From Dictyobacter vulcani (GTDB lineage Bacteria; Chloroflexota; Ktedonobacteria; Ktedonobacterales; Ktedonobacteraceae), in contig NZ_BKZW01000001.1 in NCBI RefSeq assembly GCF_008974265.1, forward strand, positions 1,302,001 through 1,366,000: a stretch of 64,000 bases of DNA, read 5' to 3'. The first letter of the stretch is position 1, and every line of letters begins with the position of its first letter. A model generated the notes under the pieces. The model was given only the letters and a program-made list of their open reading frames with translations. It was not told the origin of the DNA and searched no databases. This document shows positions 35,723-45,512 of the stretch, piece after piece. The position numbers and the translations under genes are program-made.

Positions 35723-37335
35723 TGAGTCAAGATGAAACCAGAGAGTCGTTAACTCCTGAAAACATCGATCAGTATATTGCGCAAATGGCGAATGGAGAAC
35801 CGGCTGAAACACGCCTGAGCACCGATCTTCAACAGTTTTTCCAGGCGGAAATAGAAGAAGATGAAGCGCTCGCACGTGTGCATCAACGCTTACGCTCGCA
35901 TATATCCACAGAGGCTCAAAAAAAGAAATTTTTACCTGCACAACGTTCGATACCTCAACGTGAAAGGAATCACTCCATGAACATAGCAGTAAATGCTCCA
36001 CGTGTGCCCATTTTCAATCACAGATTGGCGCTTGTCACAGCCAGTACGACCGCCATCCTGCTCATCGCCAGTTTTCTGTTCGCATTACATCTACGGCAGC
36101 CTTCTCTTCCTCCAGTAACAGGAATACCAAATTATACGCAACCTAAACCAATCTATGTGAGTTTTGAAAATCAACTTGTCAAACTGGATCCGCAGACGAA
36201 GCACGTACTATGGCGCTATCAGATCGGTAACGATCCAAACGCAAACATGATTAGCTACAATCCTGTGGTTAGTGGCAATACAATTTACTTTGTTGTGATC
36301 ACGACCGGGAAAATATATGCGGTTGATGCGCAAACAGGAAAATTACGTTGGGATAACTTCTTAAGTACTCTTATGGTAGAGCCACCTTATATCGTAGATG
36401 GTGTTGTGTATGTGAGTTACAAGGTTCGCAATAACAATCAAATGCTAACAGAAGTCCGAGCCTTCAATACCAATGGTACAATCAAAAAAAATTATGGTCC
36501 AATTGGCAGTATTGAAGGAATTTTCAATGGTGTCATGTATACATATACATATACAGTACATCCAAGCACGCCACCACATGCCAGCGACGCAACACCAACC
36601 ACAAATATCCTCACTGCAGTTCGCATCAGCGATGGCCACCAGATCTGGCAACGCATCCTTAGTGAGGGAAACCAGGTATGGGAACATCTCTCTAGTGTGA
36701 GCCCTATTATCAATGCACATGTCTCTGTCCAGGGATCAATGCTCTATGTACCGGCTAACCTGAGCACTGTTTATCAAGGGACAAGCCGTCCATACACACC
36801 AATATCCTATATATATGGTCTCAATCTCCAGACCGGAGTACCTGTCTGGAGATCACCTGTAATCAACAGTGCTAACGTCACAGAACCAATGTTCGATAAA
36901 GGGAAACGGATCTACTTTATGGATGCAGTCAAAAACGAGGTAGATGCTCTGGATCCACGCACGAACACCTTCGCATGGAAAAAGAAATTTCCTGGTTGGA
37001 CTGCTGGTGGATCACCCATCATTGTAGACAATACCATGTACATTGAGCAGTCACAAGGCTACGCGCATGATGCTTCTGGACGAATCATCGCGCTTGATAC
37101 GAGGACAGGAAAGCAAAATAAGGAAATCACCACATTTAAAATCTCTACATGGCAAATGTGGGGCACCGCTAACTTTGTACCAGAAGATCATGCGATCTTT
37201 CTTGCTACAAGCTCAAACATCCTCGAAATCGATGTGCACTCGGGCAATAGTACAGTCAACATCTCACTTAATACATTGTTTGGAAAAAATATAGATTTTG
37301 CTACTACCGCATACGCATTAACAATTGTGCATTGA
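35722..37335 (+). CDS. Membrane beta-propeller protein (PQQ-like repeats), possible anti-sigma factor
   Basis: A 537-residue protein. Residues 1-100 are cytoplasmic and acidic/helical. One membrane segment follows (LALVTASTTAILLIASFLFAL), then an extracellular PQQ-like beta-propeller of about 410 residues with repeats such as VLWRYQIG, GKIYAVDAQTGKLRWD, GHQIWQRI and VPVWRSP. It starts within the sigma factor's stop (TAATG). This pairing is usual for ECF sigma and anti-sigma genes. No zinc-binding HxxxCxxC motif is seen, so if it is an anti-sigma factor it belongs to another class. The propeller is the likely sensor outside the cell. Role inferred from context. Confidence 0.75.
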   Translation: MSQDETRESLTPENIDQYIAQMANGEPAETRLSTDLQQFFQAEIEEDEALARVHQRLRSHISTEAQKKKFLPAQRSIPQRERNHSMNIAVNAPRVPIFNHRLALVTASTTAILLIASFLFALHLRQPSLPPVTGIPNYTQPKPIYVSFENQLVKLDPQTKHVLWRYQIGNDPNANMISYNPVVSGNTIYFVVITTGKIYAVDAQTGKLRWDNFLSTLMVEPPYIVDGVVYVSYKVRNNNQMLTEVRAFNTNGTIKKNYGPIGSIEGIFNGVMYTYTYTVHPSTPPHASDATPTTNILTAVRISDGHQIWQRILSEGNQVWEHLSSVSPIINAHVSVQGSMLYVPANLSTVYQGTSRPYTPISYIYGLNLQTGVPVWRSPVINSANVTEPMFDKGKRIYFMDAVKNEVDALDPRTNTFAWKKKFPGWTAGGSPIIVDNTMYIEQSQGYAHDASGRIIALDTRTGKQNKEITTFKISTWQMWGTANFVPEDHAIFLATSSNILEIDVHSGNSTVNISLNTLFGKNIDFATTAYALTIVH

Positions 37336-37395
37336 GCGAGTTTTATTGTCACCATAGCCATCAGAAATAACATAGTCTTGATAGACTGGGACTGG

Positions 37396-37700
37396 GGGCG
37401 CTGCAGCCCTCAGTCCTACTATTTTTTGGTTAAGCCCAGGGCTGGTTTGATCCTTGGAGGGTAGGAACGAATATATCTGTGCCGATAAAAGGTTCCATTC
37501 CATCAAATGATCGGTAAAATCGCACATGTAGGTTCGACCCTTGAGGTCGATTGGTTCCCATCATGAGACCCTCGCTTGACCACGAACAAACCGTGACATG
37601 TGGGGCGAAGCGTTATCGTGGGGGTCAGGAAATCGACCTCAAGGGTCGAACCTACATATTTACCTTTATTGAACCTTTGATAAGGCGTTACATCCAGCAC
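37396..37700. repeat. Dispersed nested-palindrome repeat, copy B
   Basis: Contains AAGCCCAGGGCTGG (near 37434) and a perfect 25-bp inverted repeat, 37528-37552 with 37631-37655. Where copy A reads CCCTTTGGG, this copy reads CCCTTGAGG, and its other arm has the matching change, so complementarity is kept. It fills most of the 569-bp gap between the propeller gene and ppc; the rest (37701-37904) shows only the ppc ribosome binding site. Confidence 0.8.
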
Positions 37701-37904
37701 GCTAGGAATGGGCGGGAAGGCTGGATTGGGGGTATGTGCTAGAATTATGGGTGGGTGCATACGATCAAGCCAGTAGATGGGCCAATGGTGGCTGATGGAT
37801 ATCTCTGGGCTGTAACAGGCTGGCAATGATGTTGATCCTGTACCAATAAGATGTGCTTCAGGTTGCAGGTGCAAGACCTGCCGCTACAAAGTAAGGACAA
37901 TTCA

Positions 37905-40820
37905 ATGTCAGAACAGATGTATCGCCGAGAAAAAGGCAATCCGCTCCGACAGGATATCCGTATCCTGGCGAATGCACTGGGGCAGGCTATTCAGCGGCAC
38001 GAAGGGCACACCGTCTTTGATACAGTTGAAAGACTACGTGGCCACTGTATACGCCTACGGGATTATAGTGAACGCTTGCATCAGGCGGACACGATGGAAA
38101 AAAGTCAGTTACTGCGCGATATCCAGACGCTGGAGCAAGAGATCTTGCAAATTGTGAGCGAGAGTGATCTGGATACGGCGATCGATGTGATTCGCGCCTT
38201 TACTGTCTATTTCCATCTGGTCAATACTGCTGAACAATATCATCGCATCCGCCGCCGTCGCGCCCATGAGATTGATCCTGAGACGACACCACAGCGTGGC
38301 TCTCTGGAGGCTCTGGTTGAGTTTTTTAAACGCAATCAGCTTGATAGCGCGACTCTGCAAAAACTGTTCGATAATCTGGCCATCGATCTAGTTTTTACCG
38401 CCCATCCCACAGAGGCCACACGCCGTAGCTTGATTACTAAATCTCGACGTATTACTACCCTCTTAACACAACTGGATCATGCGGAACTGATGACTCCTCA
38501 TGAGCGCGCCCGCTGGCAGCGCAATCTGGATACGGTCATTGATCTGCTGTGGCGAACGGATGCGGTACGCCAGGTACGCCCGGAGCCGCTGGATGAGATT
38601 AAGATGGGCATTTATTATCTGGATGAAATTGTCTATGATGCCCTGCCGGATCTGTATGGGGAGTTCGAGGAACTGCTGCAGAAAGATTATCCAGATCTGA
38701 AGGTTCCGCCTTTTCTCCGCATGGGCTCGTGGATCGGTGGCGATCAGGATGGTAATCCATTCATCCATGCTGATACATTGTTGACCGCGCTCTCACAGCA
38801 ACGCAACTATGTGCTGGTCCATTACCGCCGTGCGCTGTTTGAACTGGCGCGTGAATGTTCACAATCAATTGACCATGCCACAATTACGCCAGAGTTAGAG
38901 GCTTCGCTGGCCCGAGATGCGGAGGCCATGCCTGACTATGCGGCAGAACTGGGACCGCAGACGGCACTGGAACCGTATCGTGCCAAGCTCTCGTTTATGT
39001 GGAAACGCCTGGGCGAGACCAGGAGCATGTCTCCCCTTCCCCCCCACGCGTTCGGGAATGTAGGTACTACGCAGTCTGAAAGCAACAACGACAAAAATAT
39101 TGCCTATCAAAGCGCCGAAGAGTTGCTGGCTGATCTACATCTGGTTGAGGCAAGTTTACTCGCAGATGGCGAAACCGCTATCGCCAGAGGCGCGCTACAT
39201 ACCCTGATCCGTCAGGTCGAGGTCTTTGGCTTCTATTTCGCGGCCCTGGATGTTCGCCAGCATAGTGGACGCCATGCCGCTGCACTCTCAGAACTGCTCC
39301 AGGTTACAGGCTTGCGTAAGGATGACTATAAGACTTTGGATGAAACAGAGCGCGTTCGCTTGCTGGAGAATCTCATTGAGGATCCCCGCATCCTGACGCG
39401 TCCAGGTCTGAACCTGAGTCCCGAGACGCAACAGATCCTGACCAACTTTGATACTATTCGCCAGGTGCGCGAAACATTTGGTGAGCGAGCAGTGACCTGT
39501 TATATCACCAGTATGTCTAACTCGCTCAGCGATTTGCTGGAAGTTCAGTTCTTTTGTAAAGAGATGGGCATCTATGATCTGCCAATCGTGCCTCTGTTTG
39601 AAACGATCGAGGATCTACGCAACTGCACCGCTATCCTGGACACCGCCTTCACCCACCCACTCTATCAAAAATATCTGGCCAACTGCCAGCGCGAGCAACA
39701 GGTTATGCTGGGTTATTCGGATAGCAGTAAGGATGGGGGTATCCTGACCTCTAGCTGGGAACTCTATCAGACCCAGAGCAAGCTGGCCGAGTTAAGTCGA
39801 CGCCATCAGGTGGCGATCACGATGTTCCATGGTCGTGGTGGAGCTATTGGACGCGGTGGTGGACCCATCTATGAAGCCATCCTGGCCCAGCCTCCTGGAT
39901 CGGTCAATGGCCGTCTGCGGATCACGGAGCAGGGCGAAATGCTCTCCTTCAAATATGGCATCCATGATATCGCAATCCGCAACATGGAACTGGTCCTGGC
40001 CGGAGCCATCCAGTCCAGTATTCCTGATGAAAATATCATCGAGTCGCAGGTCCATCCTAAAGCCAAACCCGATTGGATCAACACGATGGAGCGGCTTTCC
40101 GCCAGCGCCTTTGCCCGCTACCGCAAACTGATCTATGGCGATGAAGGCTTCCTGACCTTCTTTGAGCAAGCAACCCCGATTAAAGAGATCGGCTGGCTCA
40201 ATCTTGGCTCGCGACCAGCACGCCGCAGCGTTGGCCGCGCCATCGACGAGCTGCGTGCCATTCCCTGGATCTTCTCCTGGATGCAGACTCGCTATGTCTT
40301 ACCCAGCTGGTACGGCGTCGGCAGTGCCTTGGAGGAATATCTGCAAGAGGAACCCGCTCGTCTGAGCCAGTTGCAGCAGATGTATCAACAGTGGCCATTT
40401 CTCAAAACATTTATCGACAACCTGCAGATGACACTCTCAAAGGCAGATATGAGTATCGCCCATGACTATGCCGCCTTCCTGGTTGAAGATCGAGCCCTGA
40501 GAGAGCGCATCTCAACAGAGATTCAGGCCGAGTATGATCGTACCGTCCGGGCGGTCGTCTCCATCGTTGGTGGCACCAAGTTGCTCGATAACTCACCTAC
40601 GCTACAGGAATCCATCAAGCGGCGCAATCCGTATGTCGATCCCTTGAGCTACTTCCAGATTGTCCTGATCAAACGCCTGCGTAGCCTGGGTGGACCACTT
40701 ACGCTGGATACTGAAGCATTCCAGCAGGCCTCACCCGAAGAACAGGAACGCGCCAGACTCACCTATGGCGTCCTGCTCACCATCAACGGCATCGCCGCCG
40801 GCGTGCGCAATACCGGCTAA
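37905..40820 (+). CDS. ppc: Phosphoenolpyruvate carboxylase
   Basis: A 971-residue enzyme that carboxylates PEP to oxaloacetate, refilling the TCA cycle. Hallmarks: FTAHPTEATRRS (catalytic His), GYSDSSKDGG, FHGRGGAIGRGGGP, and the C-terminal end RNTG (normally QNTG). Length is slightly above the usual 880-930 because of an acidic, Ser/Asn-rich insert (GTTQSESNNDKN). Start ATG 37905 has AAGGA upstream; the frame from 37851 is not supported. It is monocistronic, followed by a 21-bp terminator. Confidence 0.96.
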   Translation: MSEQMYRREKGNPLRQDIRILANALGQAIQRHEGHTVFDTVERLRGHCIRLRDYSERLHQADTMEKSQLLRDIQTLEQEILQIVSESDLDTAIDVIRAFTVYFHLVNTAEQYHRIRRRRAHEIDPETTPQRGSLEALVEFFKRNQLDSATLQKLFDNLAIDLVFTAHPTEATRRSLITKSRRITTLLTQLDHAELMTPHERARWQRNLDTVIDLLWRTDAVRQVRPEPLDEIKMGIYYLDEIVYDALPDLYGEFEELLQKDYPDLKVPPFLRMGSWIGGDQDGNPFIHADTLLTALSQQRNYVLVHYRRALFELARECSQSIDHATITPELEASLARDAEAMPDYAAELGPQTALEPYRAKLSFMWKRLGETRSMSPLPPHAFGNVGTTQSESNNDKNIAYQSAEELLADLHLVEASLLADGETAIARGALHTLIRQVEVFGFYFAALDVRQHSGRHAAALSELLQVTGLRKDDYKTLDETERVRLLENLIEDPRILTRPGLNLSPETQQILTNFDTIRQVRETFGERAVTCYITSMSNSLSDLLEVQFFCKEMGIYDLPIVPLFETIEDLRNCTAILDTAFTHPLYQKYLANCQREQQVMLGYSDSSKDGGILTSSWELYQTQSKLAELSRRHQVAITMFHGRGGAIGRGGGPIYEAILAQPPGSVNGRLRITEQGEMLSFKYGIHDIAIRNMELVLAGAIQSSIPDENIIESQVHPKAKPDWINTMERLSASAFARYRKLIYGDEGFLTFFEQATPIKEIGWLNLGSRPARRSVGRAIDELRAIPWIFSWMQTRYVLPSWYGVGSALEEYLQEEPARLSQLQQMYQQWPFLKTFIDNLQMTLSKADMSIAHDYAAFLVEDRALRERISTEIQAEYDRTVRAVVSIVGGTKLLDNSPTLQESIKRRNPYVDPLSYFQIVLIKRLRSLGGPLTLDTEAFQQASPEEQERARLTYGVLLTINGIAAGVRNTG

Positions 40821-40830
40821 GCGCCAGCAC

Positions 40831-40881
40831 AACAAAGAGCAAGCGCACAAGCCATCATGACTTGTGCGCTTACTCTTTGTT
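40831..40881 (+). terminator. 21-bp hairpin after ppc
   Basis: Arms 40831-40851 and 40861-40881 (AACAAAGAGCAAGCGCACAAG and its complement) have one mismatch and a 9-nt loop. Confidence 0.85.
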
Positions 40882-40893
40882 CAGAAAACTAGA

Positions 40894-41163
40894 ACTCTGT
40901 CAAAGTTGATGCGAAAGCAGGGGTGCTGGGGATGCAATCCCCAGACTGGGTTCCAGGGCTGTGCCCTGGCCTCCCCTCCTCTCTCGCCCGCTACGCGGGC
41001 GAAGCTTGTCAATATAGCATGACTAAGTACTCTGTCAGACATCATTTGATAGGAAAGCGGGGATGCAAGGGGCGGCGAGCCCCTTGACTGGGGGATCGGG
41101 GGCTGTGCCCCCGGCATTTCCCCTCCTCCCGCCCGCGTAGCGGGCGCACAACCTGGCAAACGA
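40894..41163. repeat. Two tandem hairpin-rich repeats of about 135 bp
   Basis: Unit 1 (40894-41028) and unit 2 (41029-41163) both begin ACTCTGTC and each carries three hairpins in the same order. Unit 1: CTGGGGA/TCCCCAG, CCAGGGC-TGT-GCCCTGG, CGCCCGC-TAC-GCGGGCG. Unit 2: AAGGGGC/GCCCCTT, CGGGGGC-TGT-GCCCCCG, CGCCCGC-GTA-GCGGGCG. The stems differ in sequence but stay paired. The stretch 41164-41512 that follows is AT-rich with no gene or clear signal. Confidence 0.75.
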
Positions 41164-41512
41164 AGTTTGACAAAGTACTAGTGCTTAAATTCCCGTAGCA
41201 ATTTTGGCAACAGAATCGCATGCGACGCCAGCGCCGTAGCCCATAAAGCAACAGTAATCACATTCCCATATTTTTTTGTAAAGGTATTTTTATCAGTATT
41301 TATATTCAAAACTACTACTTATCCTCTTTATTGAACTAAAGCAGAACTTTTAGTGTTACCAATACACTAACTATACATAAATTGTAGCCTATAACAGGTT
41401 AACTAAACAAGCTGAAGCATAAAATTAATGCTGATCCCTGGAGGTTGTTGGCGCAATCATCTACCCCAAATAATGATCACCATTACGTCAAAAATCCAAT
41501 ATAATCGCAAAT

Positions 41513-41967
41513 GTAGGTTCGGCCCTGGTGTCCAATACTTTTCGGTCAGCGATACGTAGAGAGATGGTTCGACGTGACCAGCAAGCGCTGTGTACGTGGA
41601 GAGGGCGCCACACGCGGAGGCCGCACTGCTGCGTTTGCGCAGGCCAGCGTGCTCGAACAACGCGCAGTGCTGTGGCGCCTACAGAGATCGTGTGTGCCGT
41701 GGCCTGCTCGCGCGCACATGGTGGAAGATCACGTGGATCCTCCCCGTACCTTCTCGGAGAGGATCATGAAACAAGATCCGTCTTGGTGTAGGCGCCACAG
41801 GCATGCGATGCTCTTTGAGCACCTCGCTCCACGATCACGCCGCATGCCGGCCTCTGCGTGTGGCGCCCTCTTCACGTACGATCCGCTGCTTTTCTCCACA
41901 TACCTTTCGCAGCCAAAAAAGCAAGGTTGGCGTGAGGAAGTTAATCGACCGCAAGGGTCGAACCTAC
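41513..41967. repeat. Dispersed nested-palindrome repeat, copy C (long form)
   Basis: Outer ends are GTAGGTTCG (41513) and the inverted arm at 41943-41967. Inside are further inverted repeats: 41591-41622 with 41849-41880 (30 of 32 complementary) and CTGTGGCGCCTACA (41670-41683) with its exact complement (41787-41800). The whole could fold into one long, branched hairpin. Open frames across it are shadows of the palindrome. Confidence 0.75.
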
Positions 41968-41994
41968 CGTTTTTGCTTCTTTTTATCATTAAAA

Positions 41995-42029
41995 AGGCAG
42001 GCATTGATGAACACCATCAATGCCTGCCT
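41995..42029 (-). terminator. Terminator of the polytopic membrane protein gene
   Basis: AGGCAGGCATTGATG (41995-42009) pairs perfectly with CATCAATGCCTGCCT (42015-42029). On the minus strand the stem is followed by a run of five T, so it ends the gene at 42048. Confidence 0.85.
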
Positions 42030-42047
42030 GTAATAAAGGTCCGCTAC

Positions 42048-43937
42048 TTATTTTTTAGCTTTCGGTGTAGCGGTAGCGGTTGGTGTTGGCGTGTTGCTCG
42101 TTGCACCGAGGTTGATACTGGTGTCATCAAAATTTTTGAGATTGACGACGGTACCACTACCGCTGGTATAGGTGATCGTTACTGTATCTCCAGTTTGCAC
42201 CAATGGTAGTTTTGGTGAGAGCGAAAGGTTGGCAGTAAAGATGTAGGGTTGGCCCGAGATTTGCAGGTAGTAGACAGTATTGGTTCCCTGTTGGACCGGT
42301 GAGACACGGATGACTTTACCGGTCGCGGTTTGTGGCAGGTTGCTGACTGTACCACCAGAGTTCCCGTTGCTGGCCTGCGAGGTCAACCATTGCTGGTAAT
42401 CACGCAGTCCTGAGCTGAGATCAGGATCAAACTGGACGTTGTTGCCGTTGAGTTCACGGGCATCAACCAGACCCACGGCCTGGAAGATATCACCGCTATT
42501 AGTCGTCTGCGCATAAATGGCAACCCAGGTCGGAGTATTATAGATCTGGTACAACTGCACAGAGGCCACACTATATCCACGAATGTTGGCACGCGTCGAT
42601 TGGAAGGTTTTGGTGACGTTATCGCCAATACCCAGGCCGGAAGACTTGGGATAGAATTTGGCCTCGTTCTTATGGGTATCAAACAGAAAGACGCCGGTAC
42701 TTGAATTGTCATTCGCAGAGGCTGAAGTCATTGCAATCAACCAGACTGGCTGATCCACATTATTATACAGCAGCTCTGGTGTGCCTGCAGGAGCCTGTTG
42801 TCCCAGACCGGAAGGATTAAACCATGGAGCGTTGTTATAGAGTCCCCACCAGCTGAGGTATTGGGAAACCGTCTCAGACGGCATCACACGATCGACCCAG
42901 GCCGGTACATTCTGCGGATTATATTCTTTAATATCGCCGGTATTGGCATCCACCAGCAAAACTTTACTCAGAGCATCACCGGTATAGCCACGTGTGGGCT
43001 GCATCAATGAGATCGTCCAATAGGGATGCAGGCTATCGTCCAATTCCAGCGTGGGATCAACCAGCCGCCCATAGGTATAGCCGCTCAGGTAGACATGGCG
43101 CAACAGATCCTGGTTGAGCAGGGCTCCTGGCAGGTAGCGGATGTTCGATTGCTTCTCAGTATGCAACTGTGGTGCCTGTTGTGGATCCTCGGCATCCACC
43201 ATCACAAAGCCAGGTGTTTCTGGATTGGAAAGATTCACGAAGAGATTATTATAACTCAACTCCGACACATAATAGAGGTGATGGTTGATCGACTGCAACG
43301 TATAGCTGGCTGGGTCCAATTGATAGGCCGAACCCAGATTCTGACCGGTTGAGCCTAATACCTGCTGTCCCTTGTAAGAGGCAATACTCTGACTGACCAG
43401 GACAATATGTTTGGCGTCGGTCGGTGGTAAATCGGGCGCTGCTTGCGTACTGACATGGGGAATGGCGGCTAACGCTTTAGCATTGCCATCGAACCAGGTT
43501 GTAAAAATGTTGATCAAGAATGTAGCGGCGATACCAAGTACAGCCACCACAACCAGACCAAAGATGCCAGCCGCGATCGAACGGCGCGAGACACCCGAAG
43601 CGCCCGCGCGCGGCGAATAGCTCTGCCCCTGACTGATATTCACACCCATTTCCAATGCGCCACGAGCACCACCAGCCATCGAAAACAAATTGATGATACT
43701 ACTAATCATAAGCGGCCACAGCACCCACTGCCAGCCCCAGAAAGGACCGGTTAATGCTGGCATCGAGAAATAGAGGATCACCAGAGAAAACACATAATTG
43801 AAGATGAAGTATCCCAAAAACCAGCGACCAAATGAGCTAGCATTAAAAGGCTCTTTGCGCCCAAAGCCCAATCGCCCAATGGTCAAACACGCCATAACAA
43901 TCAAGGTAGCGATCAGCGCTAACAAGAAAATGACCAT
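42048..43937 (-). CDS. Polytopic membrane protein with large extracellular domain, function unknown
   Basis: About 629 residues. The first 150 hold four hydrophobic segments (FLLALIATLIVMACLTIG, WFLGYFIFNYVFSLVILYF, WQWVLWPLMISSIINLF, AAGIFGLVVVAVLGIAATFL). The remaining 470 are outside the membrane, beta-rich with many Tyr, Asn and Thr, and contain motifs of uncertain kinship (YLPGALLNQDLLRHVYLSGY, SLMQPTRGYTGDA). The C-terminus is Thr/Pro/Ala-rich and ends in lysines. I do not recognise the family. Start ATG 43937 has AAGGGG upstream; the longer frame from 43967 is less likely. Related 55-bp inverted repeats flank the gene (41532-41586 and 44176-44230). Confidence 0.68.
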   Translation of the reverse strand: MVIFLLALIATLIVMACLTIGRLGFGRKEPFNASSFGRWFLGYFIFNYVFSLVILYFSMPALTGPFWGWQWVLWPLMISSIINLFSMAGGARGALEMGVNISQGQSYSPRAGASGVSRRSIAAGIFGLVVVAVLGIAATFLINIFTTWFDGNAKALAAIPHVSTQAAPDLPPTDAKHIVLVSQSIASYKGQQVLGSTGQNLGSAYQLDPASYTLQSINHHLYYVSELSYNNLFVNLSNPETPGFVMVDAEDPQQAPQLHTEKQSNIRYLPGALLNQDLLRHVYLSGYTYGRLVDPTLELDDSLHPYWTISLMQPTRGYTGDALSKVLLVDANTGDIKEYNPQNVPAWVDRVMPSETVSQYLSWWGLYNNAPWFNPSGLGQQAPAGTPELLYNNVDQPVWLIAMTSASANDNSSTGVFLFDTHKNEAKFYPKSSGLGIGDNVTKTFQSTRANIRGYSVASVQLYQIYNTPTWVAIYAQTTNSGDIFQAVGLVDARELNGNNVQFDPDLSSGLRDYQQWLTSQASNGNSGGTVSNLPQTATGKVIRVSPVQQGTNTVYYLQISGQPYIFTANLSLSPKLPLVQTGDTVTITYTSGSGTVVNLKNFDDTSINLGATSNTPTPTATATPKAKK

Positions 43938-44083
43938 GTAAGTTGCACCCCTTATAATAATCAGCACAGGATCCGTATTGCTAATTCTAATAACATTTTG
44001 CTATGTAATTTATAACATAATGCTATTTACAAAGTCAAGCTTTACAGCCTCAAATCTCCACCATCACCACATTCTTAGAGCCC

Positions 44084-44330
44084 GTACCGGCAGCGCTGGT
44101 CGCCAATATTTTTCGTTTAACGATTTTTGTGGCTGCGAAAGACGTTGTGCAGAAAAGCAGCAAATCGTACATATTGCTTGCTGGTCACGTCGAACCATCT
44201 CTCAACGTCTCGCTAAACGAAAAGTATTGGCGCTGGTCGCTGCGATCTCTTCGCGTCCGAGCAAGCAGCCTGGTTGCGTTCGCTCCTATAGGCGCATGGC
44301 AAGAAACCCGACGTACCAGCAGCGCTGAAA
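44084..44330. repeat. Repeat block inverted relative to copy C
   Basis: It begins GTACCGGCAGCGCTGGTCGC (44084), as in copy A. Positions 44176-44230 match the reverse complement of 41532-41586 at 51 of 55 bases. GGTCGCCAATATTTTTCG at the left and CGAAAAGTATTGGCG at the right form an inverted pair. No ORF. Confidence 0.7.
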
Positions 44331-44359
44331 TTGTGTCTATCGCCTCGTCAATTTGAACT

Positions 44360-44895
44360 TTATCTTAAGACGTTAAGACAATAAGACGTTAAGACATTGT
44401 ACAGAATTGTCTTAAATCCATGCGACATAAACAAGCAATAAGAGCATATGTTATGAAAAAAGATATCTAGCCTAAGACGTTAAGACAATAAGACGTTAAG
44501 ACATTTCTGTAAATGTCTTAAGCTAAGCTTTTTTTGTGCGATTTGGTATCCTTAGTATAATATATATTGTATATATTATATATTATACGTCCTTAGGGAG
44601 ATTATATTATTTTTCAAAAAAATTAATATATTAAAGCAAAAAGTATTGCTGAGTCCATAAGTCAAGAATCTTACCCAGTCCCTCACATTGGTATGACTAA
44701 GTTCTTATCTGGCTATCCAGGGTTCAGGCCACACTTCAATACTTTGCATAAATGTCTTAACGTCTTATCGTCTTATCGTCTTAGGCTAGATATCTTTTTT
44801 GCATTTTATGCCCTTATAATATCATCATATCGTGCTAAGTTAAGACATTTCTACGCAATGTCTTAACGTCTTATTGTCTTAACGTCTTAAGATAA
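44360..44895. repeat. 536-bp palindromic element with perfect 40-bp ends
   Basis: Positions 44360-44399 and 44856-44895 are exact reverse complements over 40 bp (TTATCTTAAGACGTTAAGAC at the start). The arms are built from an 8-bp motif of the type TAAGACNN in tandem (TAAGACGT, TAAGACAA). A second inverted pair lies inside (around 44461-44510 and 44748-44797, sharing AGATATCTAGCCTAAGACG). The centre is very AT-rich (TATATTGTATATATTATA). No ORF. It could be a miniature mobile element, a multi-site protein target or a cruciform-forming sequence. Confidence 0.85.
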
Positions 44896-45027
44896 ATTAT
44901 GCTTTAGCAGATTTTCACACACGGTTGAGGTGGATAGTGTGCAGGACTCACACACATTCTATGGTTTTGTGCGTTGACTTTTCGCAAAGTGGATGGTAAT
45001 CTTTTTTATAAGACAAATAAATATACG

Positions 45028-45392
45028 ACCCGCGTTGAGCGAAATTAGTATGGAAGCAACTACTAACAGCGATCCGAAGGAGAGTGAGAGTTCGGAGTGG
45101 GAACGTGCATCCAGAACGCATTCGTGAGCGGCTGACCGAAGAAAGCTTGCTGCTAGAGTTGCTCTGACAGCAATGCAAGTAGGACAGGTGGGTGGTTCCC
45201 ATGTAAGATATTAACCAATAAAGTGGTCACTGTCAGTCTGGTCACGATGGTGTGACATACATACAGCTGAGTTGCAGATAGTGACAATTGGGGTGGCACC
45301 ACGGGCATAGCTCCACGAACGAGAGGCTTGATAGCTTCCAACGTGACTGTACTCGTCCCTTCAACCATGATGGAGGGGGCGAGATTTTTTTT
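45028..45392 (+). promoter_or_regulatory. T-box leader with arginine (CGC) specifier, upstream of the arg/car operon
   Basis: Typical T-box parts in order: Stem I with AGTA (45047-45050) opposite GAA-CGC-A, giving specifier CGC at 45117-45119 (Arg); the T-box sequence GGGGTGGCACCACGGG (about 45290-45305); and an intrinsic terminator CTCGTCCCTTC/GAGGGGGCGAG (45352-45383) with a run of T. Uncharged tRNA-Arg should favour the antiterminator and let transcription continue into 45513-52064. A second leader of the same design lies at 56205. The promoter was not clearly found. Confidence 0.9.
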
Positions 45393-45512
45393 ACCTCTTT
45401 GCACCTTCCATCGCATTCCAACTTTTTCTTTGCTCTCAACTTAACTCTCTGGCGACATATAGCCAGACAACACCTGAGGGCAAAATAGTTCCGGAAGAAG
45501 AGGTGCAGTAAC

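Noticed and set aside
41574..42209. A 211-codon plus-strand open frame
   Set aside because: It runs through the palindromic repeat copy C and into the end of the convergent membrane protein gene, past that gene's terminator. Composition and codons do not look like a gene.
44364..44515. Regularly repeated TAAGAC units that could suggest a CRISPR array
   Set aside because: Units are 8 bp and contiguous without spacers, and the arms are inverted copies. No cas gene is nearby.
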